From Echinostoma caproni (Eukaryota; Platyhelminthes; Trematoda; Plagiorchiida; Echinostomatidae), in assembly GCA_900618425.1 (NCBI GenBank), contig UZAN01040532.1, positions 3,923 to 67,922 of the forward strand: a stretch of 64,000 bases of DNA, in the 5' to 3' direction. The notes under the pieces are model-generated. The model was not told the origin of the DNA. It saw nothing but the letters and a program-made list of their open reading frames with translations, and made no database searches. Shown here piece by piece: positions 1 to 10,649 of this stretch. The position numbers and the translations under genes were made by a program. How positions within the stretch are numbered: the stretch's first letter is position 1; the number at the start of each line of letters is the position of its first letter.

Positions 1-790
1 ACCTCTTATCAATAATTCTGGTGTTCCTGAAGGTGCTGTTCTATCTCCATTTCCTTTTCTGCTTTTATTGGTGATCTTTTGGTCCCATCCCCTGCACACA
101 TTCAAAAGTATGTTGATTATGTCGTTTTATGTCAGGTAATTTCATCTCCCTTGGAATTTGATTCTTTCACTGAACATTTGTCCCACATTCTACAGTTTTT
201 CAATCAATCTGGTCTCAGTCCTAATATATGTAAGTGCTTCGAGTGGATCTTCAGTCTTTCCCGCCCTTCATTTCCAAAGTAATCTGTTACCCTTAACTGT
301 GTCACTATCGACAGCAATCTTCTGTGGTCCACAGATATTTACAATTGTATGGGAAAACGGAGACGCCTATCTTTTCAGTTACGCAAACTCAGGCCATTCC
401 GAACCCCACAGTCAGTCCTGTCTTCTTTTGTTCACCAGTGAGTTTTACCCATTCCACTCTATTACTCCCCTGTAGTGTTTCCCGGCCTTTTAAAACAAGG
501 CTTCAAAACAATTCGTCGTGGTTTGATGATAATCAGCCATGCATCACTAATCCCGGTCAATTGTTTAATCAAAGAACTCATTAATGGTCGCATCAACTGT
601 TTTGTTAAATTTGCCAATAAGATTCCAGACGACACTCTTCATCCCCTGCATCTCGATCTAGAATCTTATCGTTTCCATCTGTCCACACGCTCCTCATGTC
701 GGCATCTACCCTCGCATTAACGTTTATAAAAATACCCCTGTACTTTACCTGCCCCGATTGCAAACAAACTTCGGTGACATTATTTACGCT
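1..790 (+). pseudogene. L2-like non-LTR retrotransposon, 3' part of reverse transcriptase (copy 1)
   Basis: Remnant of a non-LTR retrotransposon RT, cut by the window edge. Positions 11-55 encode NNSGVPEGAVLS, the RT motif that precedes the catalytic YADD box. The same block (NNSGVPQGAVLS) occurs in the better preserved copy near 38.15 kb. Positions 475-720 encode the thumb and C-terminal part, with LMIISHASLIPVNCLI, NCFVKFANKIPDD and LESYRFHLSTRS. These line up with the 38.6-38.9 kb copy. In between, the frame is broken by stops and shifts. Short open stretches at 79-282, 158-475 and 324-584 are frame-shifted pieces of the same gene. Homology fades after about 780. The assignment to the CR1/L2 group rests on motif style and is less sure than its being non-LTR RT. 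Confidence 0.8.
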
Positions 791-907
791 TCATGATATA
801 TGAAACTGTATACTCCATTCTGAGTGACAAACCGAGTGCGTTTTTAACTGAAATGTAAGCAAATTAGCTTAAAAATAAAAATACGAATACTCAAATTTTT
901 ACTACGC

Positions 908-1425
908 TGGCAGACTTGGATTTATTTTATTTCTTTATTCACATTTATCCGTCAAGTAACAATGACCACTGGCAGTTCACCTGGGGGAGTTGGCTAAAAC
1001 CCTGATTCCAAACCAACCGGGAGGAGGCGTACGAACCCCACCCACACCTTTCCCGTTGCGGCAACGGTCACCAGCTAGATCGAGCATCGAGGTGTATTAG
1101 GCAGTATGGACGTTTGACCCCGTCCGAAAGGCGTATGATCTGATGAACTGGACACCGGATTGCGGTTTTCACACCGCCCCTCTGCCTTGCGGGTTAGGCT
1201 TTGGGTTAGCCGAAGGCTCCGGTTGTGGATTCCCAATAAAATTCACCTGCCTCGGCCTCGGCAACCTGACAGTATTCATCCCACATACAAATCGTGGAAC
1301 GCTTTTCTTTTTATAAAGATTATTGTACCGCAATTTGTTTGACACACATTCTGAACTCAGATGTGTGAAATATGTAAATGTATATACTATTTCTAGTAAA
1401 TGAAGTGTTTCACACAAAGAGAAGT
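908..1425 (-). repeat. RepX, unclassified dispersed repeat (copy 1)
   Basis: Read on the minus strand, this matches 56,808-57,240 along its whole length. Shared blocks include GTTCAGAATGTG-like sequence, AAAGAAAA, CCAGGTTG, CACAACCGGAGCCTTC, GTGTGAAAAC, CAGTTCATC, AATCATACGC-like sequence, GGTGTGGGTGG and CAGCCAACTC-like sequence. It is richer in G+C than its flanks. This copy ends on the minus strand in an A-rich tail (AATAAAGAAATAAAATAAAT), which suggests retrotransposition. A minus-strand open stretch (1,417-1,169) and a plus-strand one (1,160-1,342) lie inside it; neither resembles a known protein. Seen: the two-copy homology. Inferred: mobility. Confidence 0.7.
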
Positions 1426-2689
1426 TCGTTTCTCAAGTTGGGGTGTGGGTCTCACGTGGTGCACGGGAAGTCAGATTCGTGAAATACGTCAGAAATACAC
1501 CCGTGTACTTGTTGCTATTTTCGAAGACAACAAAGCTGTGTTTAAAACTGAATGACGTGAAGTTAGACTGGAAGTTTGAGAATACTGTTTCGAATGCTTT
1601 CTTAAACGGAATGGATGTTTTGAATAGGTTCCGCAGAATACTTAGGGTTGCTGAAAAATTTGTACTCTTATTATTTAAGTACACATATCAAAGGATTTCG
1701 TAAATTGTTTCATCTTATCCATTGAATAGGGCAATGTATGCTTTAGGAGGTATCAGTATTGGTGGAGTTAAGGCGGACACATATAATCTAGTCTGGTTAA
1801 CAGGTGCGAGCGGACGAGGGTCAAAGTTCTTGAACTTTACAGAACACTATCCGTATGTATAGTGGCACAGAAAGGAGATCTAAAATTGGTGGCAAACTGA
1901 ATGTTCGAGTTGGATAATCTATCAGGGGAGTCTTTTCACGTTGAACACAGCCCAAAGTGCGTTCGAAGAAAAGTGGAGGCATTGATCTACTTGCAGACAC
2001 GGTCAAATTATTGCTTGACTTACATTATTGACGGCTGGGTCCTGGTAGCTAGCTTCTGTCGAGATATCTCTCATTTCAGGCCGGAGCCATTAAACAAAAT
2101 AAAGTTGAATCTAAGTTATTGGTGTATAATGTATTTTAGATATTTACAATGGCGTGCATGGGGTCATTAAAGGAAACAAAATACTTCCAAGTTTTATGCA
2201 GTAAGTGAACTCAAAATTGTTTTGTAGATCCAAACAGAACCCCAATGCCTTTTTGCAGCCCATGAATGTTTTAACACCTTACCTGTGATGATTGGTGCAT
2301 CCGTCTATTATGTCACGATGTGCGTGCGACCCATTTGTGCTATGGTTTGTGATGTATCTGATATATGACGCAATAAACAGCTTCACGTAAAGTATATTCA
2401 CGACCCAACCGCTCTCTTATCACGATCGCCTAGTAAAACAAGAGATTTTATTAGATGGTGCCTATCAGACTGCAGTCCTGAAAAATATGCATTCGCACAC
2501 GACAAGAAAGCATGAGGTTGATCAAAGCAAAGTTCCAGTGGAGTTAGATATGCATTTGCCAAGGAGTTTAAGCTATTTATGTAAATAAAAATCTTTTTTT
2601 TATTGAGTATAAAAATGCACATTTCACTTTCAGAAGGCCACTGTCAAATAAAGATTGTCTGAGAAATTACAGTCAGGTGATAGAGAGGC
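1426..2689. other. No recognisable feature
   Basis: Small open stretches (1,443-1,703 plus; 1,901-2,170 plus) show no family resemblance and no convincing splice sites. I see no RT, transposase or RNA gene here. Confidence 0.5.
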
Positions 2690-2770
2690 AGCGGTGGCGG
2701 GATATGAATTCGGGACTACCAGGCTGCCGTTTTGATGACTTGAACCACTCAACCATCGAAATCTAAAAGC
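2690..2770 (-). repeat. tRNA-like sequence, possible SINE head
   Basis: On the minus strand, 2,745-2,755 reads TGGTTGAGTGG, a good RNA polymerase III A box of the Leu/Ser tRNA type. About 45 nt downstream, GAATTCATATCC (2,700-2,711) is a degenerate B box. No full cloverleaf can be drawn, so a functional tRNA is unlikely. A SINE head or decayed tRNA pseudogene is more plausible. Confidence 0.35.
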
Positions 2771-3069
2771 GAATCTGAAAAAGTACAGATGTATCGGTGT
2801 CAGTGGTCATATGGGAAAGGTGGGGGTGAATATGAATTGTATAGCAAAGAACACTCAGTACAAATTCATGTATATATACAATATGCATGTTTTCCACTGA
2901 ACTGCAACATAGGTGTACGAATTGTTATTGTAAGCCTCTAAGTTTGGAAGGTCAGTGTATGAAGCATTGGAACTGAACTTTGGAAAGCGTGATTTTGCGA
3001 CTTATAACAAATTGGTAACGGCGAATTCATCATGTCGATCACGCAAGAGCATATACAAGCACGCCACAA

Positions 3070-3610
3070 ACAGCTCAGCTATACGCACATAAAGATGCTG
3101 GAGATTGGACTGACATCTCTCTCTATCCAGTATCACCGTTCAAGCAGTCCGCGTCTATTGATGCGATTGCCACTGGCATCACTGAGTTTCCGCACAACCC
3201 TGACACAGGAACGATATTTGATTCATGTTTGGAGCTTGGGTAAGATGCCTTTGGGGTGGGATTTGCAGACTCAAAAGAACGACGGATAGATTGGGCGGTT
3301 CTTGCTTCAGAAGCTGGGAGCATGATCAGTGTACAGACACGATCTTAACCAAAAGTGAACGTGATTTCACTTTAAAAGAATCCATCCAACAACTCTCAGA
3401 AATATTTAGGGAGAGGACTTCTTTGTTCACTGACCAATATCACTGTCTGAAATTAATGAAAAACAATGCGGACAACTATTAGATTGTTGCTTGCCTCGTA
3501 AACCGGAATAGCAGGAATTTAAGTTGCGCTTGATGACGGACGAGCAATTTAAGTGCTTGTTATCTTTGCACAGTCATAGTTGAGCAATATGATAATGTTG
3601 CAGCCTTTAC
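3070..3610 (+). pseudogene. Ty3/gypsy-type gag fragment, broken
   Basis: Remnant of the capsid-like Gag protein of an LTR retrotransposon. Reading across frames gives IDAIATGITEFPHNPDTGTI then FDS (about 3,155-3,226), which matches the start of the retrotransposon gag domain. Next come LKESIQQLSEIF (about 3,373-3,408), SLFTDQYHCLKL (about 3,420-3,455) and, after a frameshift, LRLMTDEQFKCLLSLHS (about 3,524-3,575). The order and spacing are those of the gag domain of flatworm gypsy elements. At least three frameshifts and stops break it. No pol, LTR or primer-binding site was found nearby, so this is an isolated fragment. Open stretches in other frames (3,032-3,289 plus; 3,323-3,123 minus) are shadows. 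Confidence 0.65.
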
Positions 3611-3639
3611 TTCTATACTTAACACGCCTGTTTGCACTG

Positions 3640-4745
3640 GTTACATCCATCAGTGCTTGAGACTAGTCATAGCTATCTCTGTTCCTAAATTCTGTATTCC
3701 GACTAAAGTTTTCTTCCCATTGTTCTAATTGAATACAGTCTTAACTTGACAGAATGTACTTTTCTCAAACGTTTAACCGTTTCTTTCTATGCATTAACTT
3801 CAGTTTACATACCAAAAAAATAAATCCACTTTTGGTGCTGTCACCACTCTAGTCATCATGCCATTATTGCTCTAGGATGTGGTTTCCGTTTCACTTTCCG
3901 TCTTAAAATGAAATCGCTTGGTTATCTGACTACTTCACAGAGAGACCCCACTACAATAGAGTATAAAATCCAGATAATAATAATTTGCGGATACTCTTTG
4001 GACTGGTTCCCTACTTTCTTGTTTTCCACCTATATTGGTGTTCTTTCAACGAATTCACTTAAATACGCTGACGATGGAGCTCTCCTGTAAGCCATTCCTG
4101 TCCTTGAGGACTTTCAAAATCTTTCCAGTAGTCTGTTATATATTTATCATTTGACTGTTTTATCTGTAGTAATCCTTGAGTTATTTATCTGCTTCGTAGC
4201 CTCTCCCGGTCCTTTGGGCCCTGTAGCCTCTATACTGTGAACACAAGACCTCTAACTAAAGTATATTTTGTTAAATATTTAGCAGTTACAATCAACACAA
4301 ATTCAGGGTCTATAGCTTGTACTTACAACTGGGCATGGAAGCTATGAGGAATATCGTTTCAAATGCGAACACCACAAATAGTTGCTCTTTTTGTCGATCA
4401 ATTTGTTCTTCCTATTCTTTATTGTCCTCCCTGTGGGATTCGCTCATTTACTTAAAAAAACATTCTAACAAGTCTTTTCTGCGGACTGTTGATTCGCGGT
4501 CTTATATCTTTTTTACCCTTTGAAAAACTATGTACAAAAGTGTGAAAACTACACTTGTCCGCATGTGAAAATGTGCACATAAAATTCCTTCTGCTTGCAC
4601 TGATGGTTTATATGACAGTCTATGCGAACGTCACTCTCACACCTCAGTATGTTGCGCATATCGTTGCTTATCACTCAGCATTGACTTTTGTGGTTATTCT
4701 ACTGTTCGTTACCTCTCTGAAGTCCTTCCTAACTTGCACTTGATT
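3640..4745 (+). pseudogene. L2-like non-LTR retrotransposon RT, decayed (copy 2)
   Basis: Badly decayed copy of the family also seen at 1-0.79, 15.3-15.8 and 36.7-39.1 kb. Recognisable blocks in order: 'ctctgttcctaaattct' near 3,680, matching the IVPIPKS region of the 37.7 kb copy; LKYADDGALL (about 4,060-4,090), an intact YADD catalytic box; VKYLAVTINTNSGS (about 4,268-4,310), matching AKYLGVTTDSN; and FVDQFVLPILYCPP (about 4,391-4,432), matching VYQCIFPIILYCSP. The conserved region between the finger and palm motifs, around 3,750-4,040, has largely lost homology. Frames change several times, so no protein can be made. It follows the gypsy gag fragment directly; I see no evidence that the two were ever one element. 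Confidence 0.7.
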
Positions 4746-4749
4746 TCTG

Positions 4750-6255
4750 CTAAATCTCTCAGCAACTGCTGACCGTTAACTGTTTTTATTAGGTATAAGT
4801 TCCTTCGTTTCGATAAGGTGACGTCTAATGTTTGGCTAAATGAAGATGATTTGCCGACCTATGCCTATGAAAAATGCGAACTACATTTAACTCCTTGTTT
4901 AGTTTCCAATTTGGTTCACACTTTCCTATTTATGCGTTCCATCCTGGCATTTCACCAGTGATTCCAGTCTCCCAGTTTCACTTAATTGTCATACTGTGCA
5001 AAACGCCGGTAGGAACAGTTAACGAAGCAGTGCTGTTTTACCGAAGTTACCTCTGTCACCTCTTCGTCACCATCATTCATACTTTTTTCTTCTTGTCAGC
5101 GGGATGAAACGAATGAACAGGGTTGCAGGGCAACCTAAATCTCACGTGTTACGTGCAACGATCTTATAAAAGAAAATGTATAGTGTGAAAACTTTCCCAT
5201 TTATTCGTGTCTTCCAAGTCAGTGTGAAACAGTTTCCCTGAAATGGGAACAGAAAAAAAGAAAATCTAGTAAAATACATATGTGCCAATCGAAAATGACT
5301 AAACAATCGGTAGTTAGAAAATAATGTTGAGATACCCCTTTAATTAAATTATGCGGTTTTGTTTTTCATTCATGAATTTTCTGTGGCATTCAGCTATCCT
5401 CCATGTTATGTAGGAGAGATTTGAAGTAATCTAATTTGTGGTGGACATTTTTGTGACTCTCTCATATGTCAACACAAAAGCCGGCTTTTGAATGGCATCC
5501 GTTTGCTACGGACAGAATCAGGGTACTATCATGAAATTTATTGGCTGTTACTTTTGCATCACTTTTTTCTGTGTGAGTGAAATGAATAAGGATAGACTTA
5601 ACCTGATGTTATCGGTTGAATTGTCATGGTAGCAAAACGGTTATCACAAACCATGGTGACTGCCTGAAATTGCCCTCCCAAGTGACAAAATCTAAAGCTT
5701 CATTCTCTTCCAGCTTATTTGATGCGCTAAACGGTAAACCTTACTAATATTGTTAATTAAGTCCGCTTCGGTAACCATAAGTAACCCTCTGTCATCTCTG
5801 ACATTGTACTTTTACGTGACCAAATTTCGTAATTCTTTTTATTCACAACCAAGCCCGGTAGTTTGTAACACCAAAGTGAACTTTCATGCACAGTCACTGA
5901 GTGTTGGGATTGTGATAAAACTGATTGAATTTCACTCCAACGATGTTTGAATTTGATCAATCACTCAGAGAAAGAAAACTAAACAAAAATCGTGCCCTAC
6001 AGTTTTCTTTATTCATGAAGCAAACCGGTTCATTTTTGGTCATATATTGCGGCCTTAGATGTCGATGCGTCTCTGGTATTCACTTATCAGCCAAGAATCA
6101 AACTCTGTTCACCAACAAGAGAAAAGAACAATTTTAGCGTGCCAGTATGTTGCGAAGTGCGACATTCAGCGCGAATGATCGTCGTATGCATAATGCGTAC
6201 ATGCAAGCCAACGCACGCACGCACCAGAGAGTGTAGGAAGCATAGCTGCGTGTAA
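4750..6255. other. No recognisable feature
   Basis: A+T-rich sequence with scattered short open frames (4,874-5,107; 5,750-5,950; 5,925-6,137) that resemble nothing I recognise. A short alternating GCAC-rich run lies near 6,200. Confidence 0.5.
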
Positions 6256-7860
6256 CCACGATAAAGCGAAAACCCTACTCACATACTTCATAAGCGTTTA
6301 TAGGTCACCAGTCAACTTAGATAATCCAGGTGTAGAAAGATTAACCGATACGTCAGAGTTGGCCGAAATCACAATGTGTGAAATAGATTTAAATCGAGAA
6401 CTCAAGACACTAAACAAGCACAATTCAGCAGGTCCGGATGGAATCTATCCGGCCATAGTGCAGCCACTGGAAGGGTAACTAGCCGAGCCGATGGCTGCAC
6501 TTTTCAGGGAATCATCGCAAACTGCTCGGTTACCCAAGGACTGGCATAGACCTACCGTAATGGCATTGCACAAGGCTGGATCGAAACAAAAAGCAAAAAA
6601 CTATAAGCCTATTAACCTAAAGTCAGTGCTGTGGACGTACCTGGAGCGACTAATCAGAAGACAGATTTGCCTACACCTGACTAACAATCGACTCCGGACA
6701 CCGGCACAACATGGTTTTATTGAATAGAAATCATGTCATACAAATCTGCTTGTGTCCCTGGATGAACTCACTCAAAGTATGGATGAAGAGAAAATGTACA
6801 AGTCTGCTGGTTAGAATTTTGCAAAGCATATGACTCCGTTAGCAATCCATTGTTGGACTTCATAGTGCGGAGCCTAGGCATAATAGTTGGAGCAAGCGAT
6901 TGGATAGTAGCCTTTCTGAGAAATCACATCTTTGGAGTCAAGGTGGGTGGCTAAATTTCTAACTATGAGATGATTACAAGTGGGGTTCCCCAAGACTCAG
7001 CTTTAGGTCCCTTGCTATTCCTCATATTCTTTGACGATCTGGCGCAGGATCTTCAAACTCCGTTGTTCATGTTCGCCGACGAGGCTAAAATGAAGATTTG
7101 AACATGCAAAGGGATCGGCCTGTAGTCTATCGATGATCGGTTCAGTGGGACTTGTCTGTAAATCTAAGCAGGTGCCGATTTTTGTCAACGAGAACTAGTG
7201 TATACTTACTAATTGGAACACCAGTGCAACAAGTCTCGCGAATGAAGGATCTAGGGGTCCTTACGACATCAAACTTTAAACTCACAACTCAGTACTCGAG
7301 GGCTGCCAATCAGGCTAAAGGCAGCTGTTCAGGTTGTGTGCCACAGTCACATCCAGAAGGCCTGAGGTTTGTATCCCACTGTACAAATCGATTGTTGACC
7401 CACACGTAGAGCATCGTGTGGAAGCATCGACACCGTACTACAGGAGAGATGTACCATAATAAAAAAGATTGCAACGTTTAGCTACCCGAATGGTGACTGG
7501 GCAAAATAGGAAAAGCTGTGAGCAGCGGTTAAGGGGTCTTAATCTCTTCTCGCTGGAACGTAGACGAGTGAGAGGAGATCTTATAAAGAATTTTAAAATT
7601 GCAAGAGGTTTATCGACACTCAACACAGACGACTTGTTTACGATTTCCCGCGCTCAACACACGGGAGGCCATGGCCACAAAATTCAACAAAATCAGGCCA
7701 GGTTCGAGGTACGGGCCAACTTCTTCTCACCCAGGGTCATACCTTCGTGGAATAGATTACCCGTAGAAGTGGTCAACTGCGTCAATGTTTAAACCTTCAC
7801 GGTGGCCCTGAATGCATTTTAGTCGAAAATGCTCCCGGTCGTTAGTGTTTAGAGTGAGAA
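6256..7860 (+). pseudogene. CR1-like non-LTR retrotransposon, 5'-truncated RT
   Basis: Remnant of the second ORF of a CR1/Jockey-group element, beginning inside the linker before RT. Blocks in order: NSAGPDGIYPAI (about 6,422-6,460), RPTVMALHKAGS and NYKPINLKS (6,550-6,630), QHGF (about 6,707), SGVPQDSALGPLLFLIFFDD (about 6,977-7,040), MFADEAKM (about 7,069-7,092, where the second catalytic Asp of FADD has become Glu), MKDLGVLTTSN (about 7,243), ATRMVTGQ (about 7,484) and the C-terminal RVIPSWNRLPVEVVN (about 7,735-7,780). Several in-frame stops and shifts interrupt it. The longest intact piece, 7,469-7,792, is the C-terminal tail typical of CR1 elements. The EN domain and ORF1 are missing, as expected from incomplete reverse transcription. 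Confidence 0.85.
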
Positions 7861-8535
7861 CACTAAGAATGAAGTCCAGCTTAGCCTGAACTTTCTGAGA
7901 TGGAACAAACTCGGGCTTGATTGTTGGAATTGTTGTCAAACTGATGCACCAAAAATACCGCTTATCCTTTCAGCTTAAAAGGAATTCGAGATAGTGGGCT
8001 ATCGGTTAGCTATCACAAGTCAAGTTTCAACAAGCCCAGTAAATTTTGCATAAACTAATTTTTGTGTGACTCACATCTGATCTCGTGTTTTATCTGATAA
8101 TACTCCTTTGCCTGCGATATTTTTCTCGTGGCATAAAAGTGAAACATGGGTGATCAATAAGGTCAATACAATATAATACAAAACCATTCTGATGCAACAA
8201 ACCTATAATGACTTTCGGCCGAATAAATAAAACAAAACACATTTGGTCTGGCTTCACGATTGGGGTCTGAGTTTTCGGGAAACATTAGAAGAAATCACAC
8301 GTCTTATTCATGACAAAGTGAAAGTTCACAAACCATCGTCTTTTACATTATTGAAAAAAACTAGAATACTTTTCCATGGTCAACTTTTCTTAATTTGTGA
8401 ATCAGCCGACAGCAGGACATCAATTGATTTGCCTTTGAGGGAAAAATTAAACAAATCTGAATCAAATCTGATAATTTATTAGAGAAGAACAATGGATTAT
8501 CATTTGGTCCATGAATTAAGAACATTCATCAGAAA
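7861..8535. other. No recognisable feature
   Basis: Probably the 3' untranslated tail of the preceding element up to about 7,990, then A+T-rich DNA. The open stretch 8,243-8,482 (plus) has no family resemblance. Confidence 0.4.
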
Positions 8536-9060
8536 CTATAGCAAGTGTCCAAAGCACCATCCTTCACTCTGTACACATTTGTCGATTGGTTTCATTAGAT
8601 TCATGTGAACATTCCTGGCTTCCTGAAGAGGGATATTTTACAATTCAGTTGGGATAGTTTCTTTCACTTTGTGTACGGAATGTGGTTGGGGAGTGTAAAC
8701 AACATACCTCAGTCGGTTCCATATGAAAATGTCTAACAATTTCAAATCTGGAAATCTCGGCGCCCAGGGAACGGATCCACTTCTAATGAATGAATATACT
8801 GTATGACCAGCGTTGAAGGTAATTCTAGGTGAGTTGTCCCATTAACTGTGCCATCAAAGAAATATATATATATATATATGTTCTTCTCGCGATCATTTTG
8901 GTTTGGAGAAAATGCTCTTTGCGTTGTTTCATATTCAAGGCATTTNTTGAATTCTTCGCATGGTTCCCCAAAAGCGACCAACAACTGTGACTTGTATTTC
9001 ACGCGCAAAGAAAGGTCAACTCAAAGCGACCGACTTCCGCCAACATAAACTATTCAGAGG
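8536..9060 (-). pseudogene. mariner-type transposase remnant with internal deletion
   Basis: Degenerate DNA transposase of the IS630/Tc1/mariner superfamily on the minus strand. Blocks in order: FFDGTVNGTTHLELP (about 8,860-8,815), which matches the strand before the second catalytic Asp; then, with the second-Asp block lost, VPWAPRFPDLKLLDIFIWNRL (in short: WAPRFPDLKLLD) at about 8,770-8,705, which carries the third catalytic position as Asp (mariner DDD rather than Tc1 DDE); then KVKETIP and the C-terminal MKPIDKCVQSEGWCFGHLL, ending at a TAG at 8,536-8,538. A (TA)n run and an N (8,946) interrupt the 5' half. The element cannot encode active enzyme. I could not find terminal inverted repeats or a TA duplication by eye. 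Confidence 0.65.
8862..8879. repeat. (TA)n microsatellite inside the mariner remnant
   Basis: Nine TA units. It lies within the transposase reading frame, so it arose or expanded after the element died. Confidence 0.9.
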
Positions 9061-9205
9061 GTTTTGTAGAGAGGCTCATGAGGTGCGATGACCTATCGCC
9101 TGTATGTACAGTTTCGTCCGGCAAAATGCAACAGAACCGAAGCTGGAAATTCTGCTCATCAGTGTGTTTTCGTTTTAGTGAATCATCTGGTACACAGAAC
9201 GACAT

Positions 9206-9460
9206 TTTTATTACATACCTAAGTGNTGATGAACAGCAGACGGGACGAGCCCAATAGTCACGAGGACCCGTTGTTCTGTGGAGGAAAACGGCAACCTAGG
9301 AGAACCACATAAGGCCTCGATAGGTTAGGCGTGGTATTGAACCGTACGACAACAGAGCTGCCAACCACCATCGTCGGGTGGCGGTGGCGGGGGTTGAAAC
9401 TCAGACCATAGGGTTCAAAGCACGCCAGTGAAAGCGAGTAAACCACTGCGCCACCACCAC
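9206..9460 (-). mobile_element. SINE-A copy 1 (longest)
   Basis: Non-autonomous retroposon on the minus strand. The 5' end is GGTGGCGCAGTGGTTTACTC, with an A-box-like TGGCGCAGTGG. An internal GGTTCAATACC resembles a B box. The body contains CACGCCTAACCTATCG, GGCCTTATGTGGTT, GGTCCTCGTGACTAT and TCTGCTGTTCATCA. It ends in AATAAAAA. Copies also lie at 45,184-45,437 and 56,251-56,433. This copy has the full segment between GTGCTTTG and GGCAGCTCTG that the other two lack. The two candidate B boxes and the long A-B spacing mean that tRNA ancestry is likely but not proven. Confidence 0.75.
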
Positions 9461-10395
9461 CCCTTCTTGAGGACATACATGCTGCATCCATTGATCAGCC
9501 TGCCTGATTCCAACGTGTCATATCTTTTCAAACTTGAAGGCATGAATGTTCTTGGGACAAATAAATTTATAGAATAACAATAGATCAATACCACCACTGT
9601 CACCAAGTTATCGATCCGGACTTCCCATGCCGTAAACCAGTCATATCATCAGTTGCGGCATCAATAATCTGTCTGCAAATGAGAAGGACCAAAATCTTTC
9701 CCAGCTAGTGAGCACAAATCCTGTGCTACCAGACGTAATCTAAAATTCATTACTTTTGATCTACCAGCTGAATGACTGGTGTGTGCGATCTATCTGCGTG
9801 GCATAAAAACAAGTGTGCAAACACACTGCTGAAAAGTAAACTGGCCTGAGTTGTTGTTACCTTTTTTGGGTAAACTCCTGTTAGTTGAACAACCACATTC
9901 TGCGTCATACGGTGTTTATATAACATCCTGGGCTTGATGGCAGTTTGTATTCCATTTCCGTCAAGACATGTCAGCTACTGCAGACCACGAGCTAGGAAAC
10001 TGGGTGTAAAGAAGCTGAATGATTTCCTTTGGTTCTTTTGGAAAAAGTCATCACACAACTATTTAGAAATATATCTGTATGCAATCTTGTTGATTGATGA
10101 GAAACTTCGCACAGAATTAAAAGGGACTCAAATTCAGTCACACGACTCTGCTTCATCCGCATGACTTTCTAGCAGAGACATCGATTTAAATTACTAATGA
10201 AAACAAAGAGCACTCGGCGCATCTGTTGAAGATTCTTGTGGAGAGGACTATTCAGGCCGGGCGATTGCTGTGAAAGTAAGCACCGGCTTGGTTAATGTAA
10301 TTCAGATTCAACATAAAGGAATTAAAAAACTAGCTACAAAGTGGCGACAACAATGCCGGACTTAATTAAATATTTCTACCTATAGTTTATCTGGT
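9461..10395. other. No recognisable feature
   Basis: Short open stretches only (9,934-10,164 plus). No family resemblance. Confidence 0.5.
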
Positions 10396-10644
10396 TCAAA
10401 CGCGATAGAAAATAATGATCTCATGGGCACCTACTAGGGGTAGATTAGTGCTGTACTGGCGTTCCTGATTTACTGTTTTACTTTGACTCTTCTGATCGTT
10501 CATCCCAAGAAGAAACACTATTGCGAAGCCAAGAGATTCTGTTAGTGTGACGGTGTTCACTCTTGAGACGAAGGGGCGAAGTATTTTTTCTCGGAAGTCG
10601 TTAGGAAACGGAAAATTGTAGCGTTTGGTTACCTTATGGTGCAT
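10396..10644 (-). other. Possible host exon or pseudogene, beta-1,3-galactosyltransferase-like
   Basis: Minus-strand open stretch of 82 codons. The segment LGFAIVFLLGMNDQ followed by VNQERQYSTNL and LVGAHEI resembles the region of GT31 beta-1,3-galactosyltransferases where a hydrophobic strand FxxVFLLG is followed by an acidic/aromatic E..xY.D block. Those enzymes are Golgi type II membrane glycosyltransferases that add galactose or GlcNAc to glycans. The DxD sugar-nucleotide site is not in this piece. The Asp normally following the Tyr is missing, and the stretch ends at a stop. No strong GT or AG pair flanks it; GTAACC at the 5' side is weak. It could be one exon of a host gene, a retroposed fragment, or chance. 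Confidence 0.25.
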
Positions 10645-10649
10645 ACGTA

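Noticed and set aside
1821..2170. LTR or primer-binding site suggested by TGGTGGCAAACTG
   Set aside because: No matching tRNA 3' end of useful length, no TG...CA ends and no second LTR.
3032..3289. 85-codon plus-strand open frame as a gene
   Set aside because: The gypsy gag signature is in another frame of the same DNA.
9258..9606. Minus-strand frames around SINE-A as genes
   Set aside because: They lie across SINE-A, which recurs at 45 and 56 kb.
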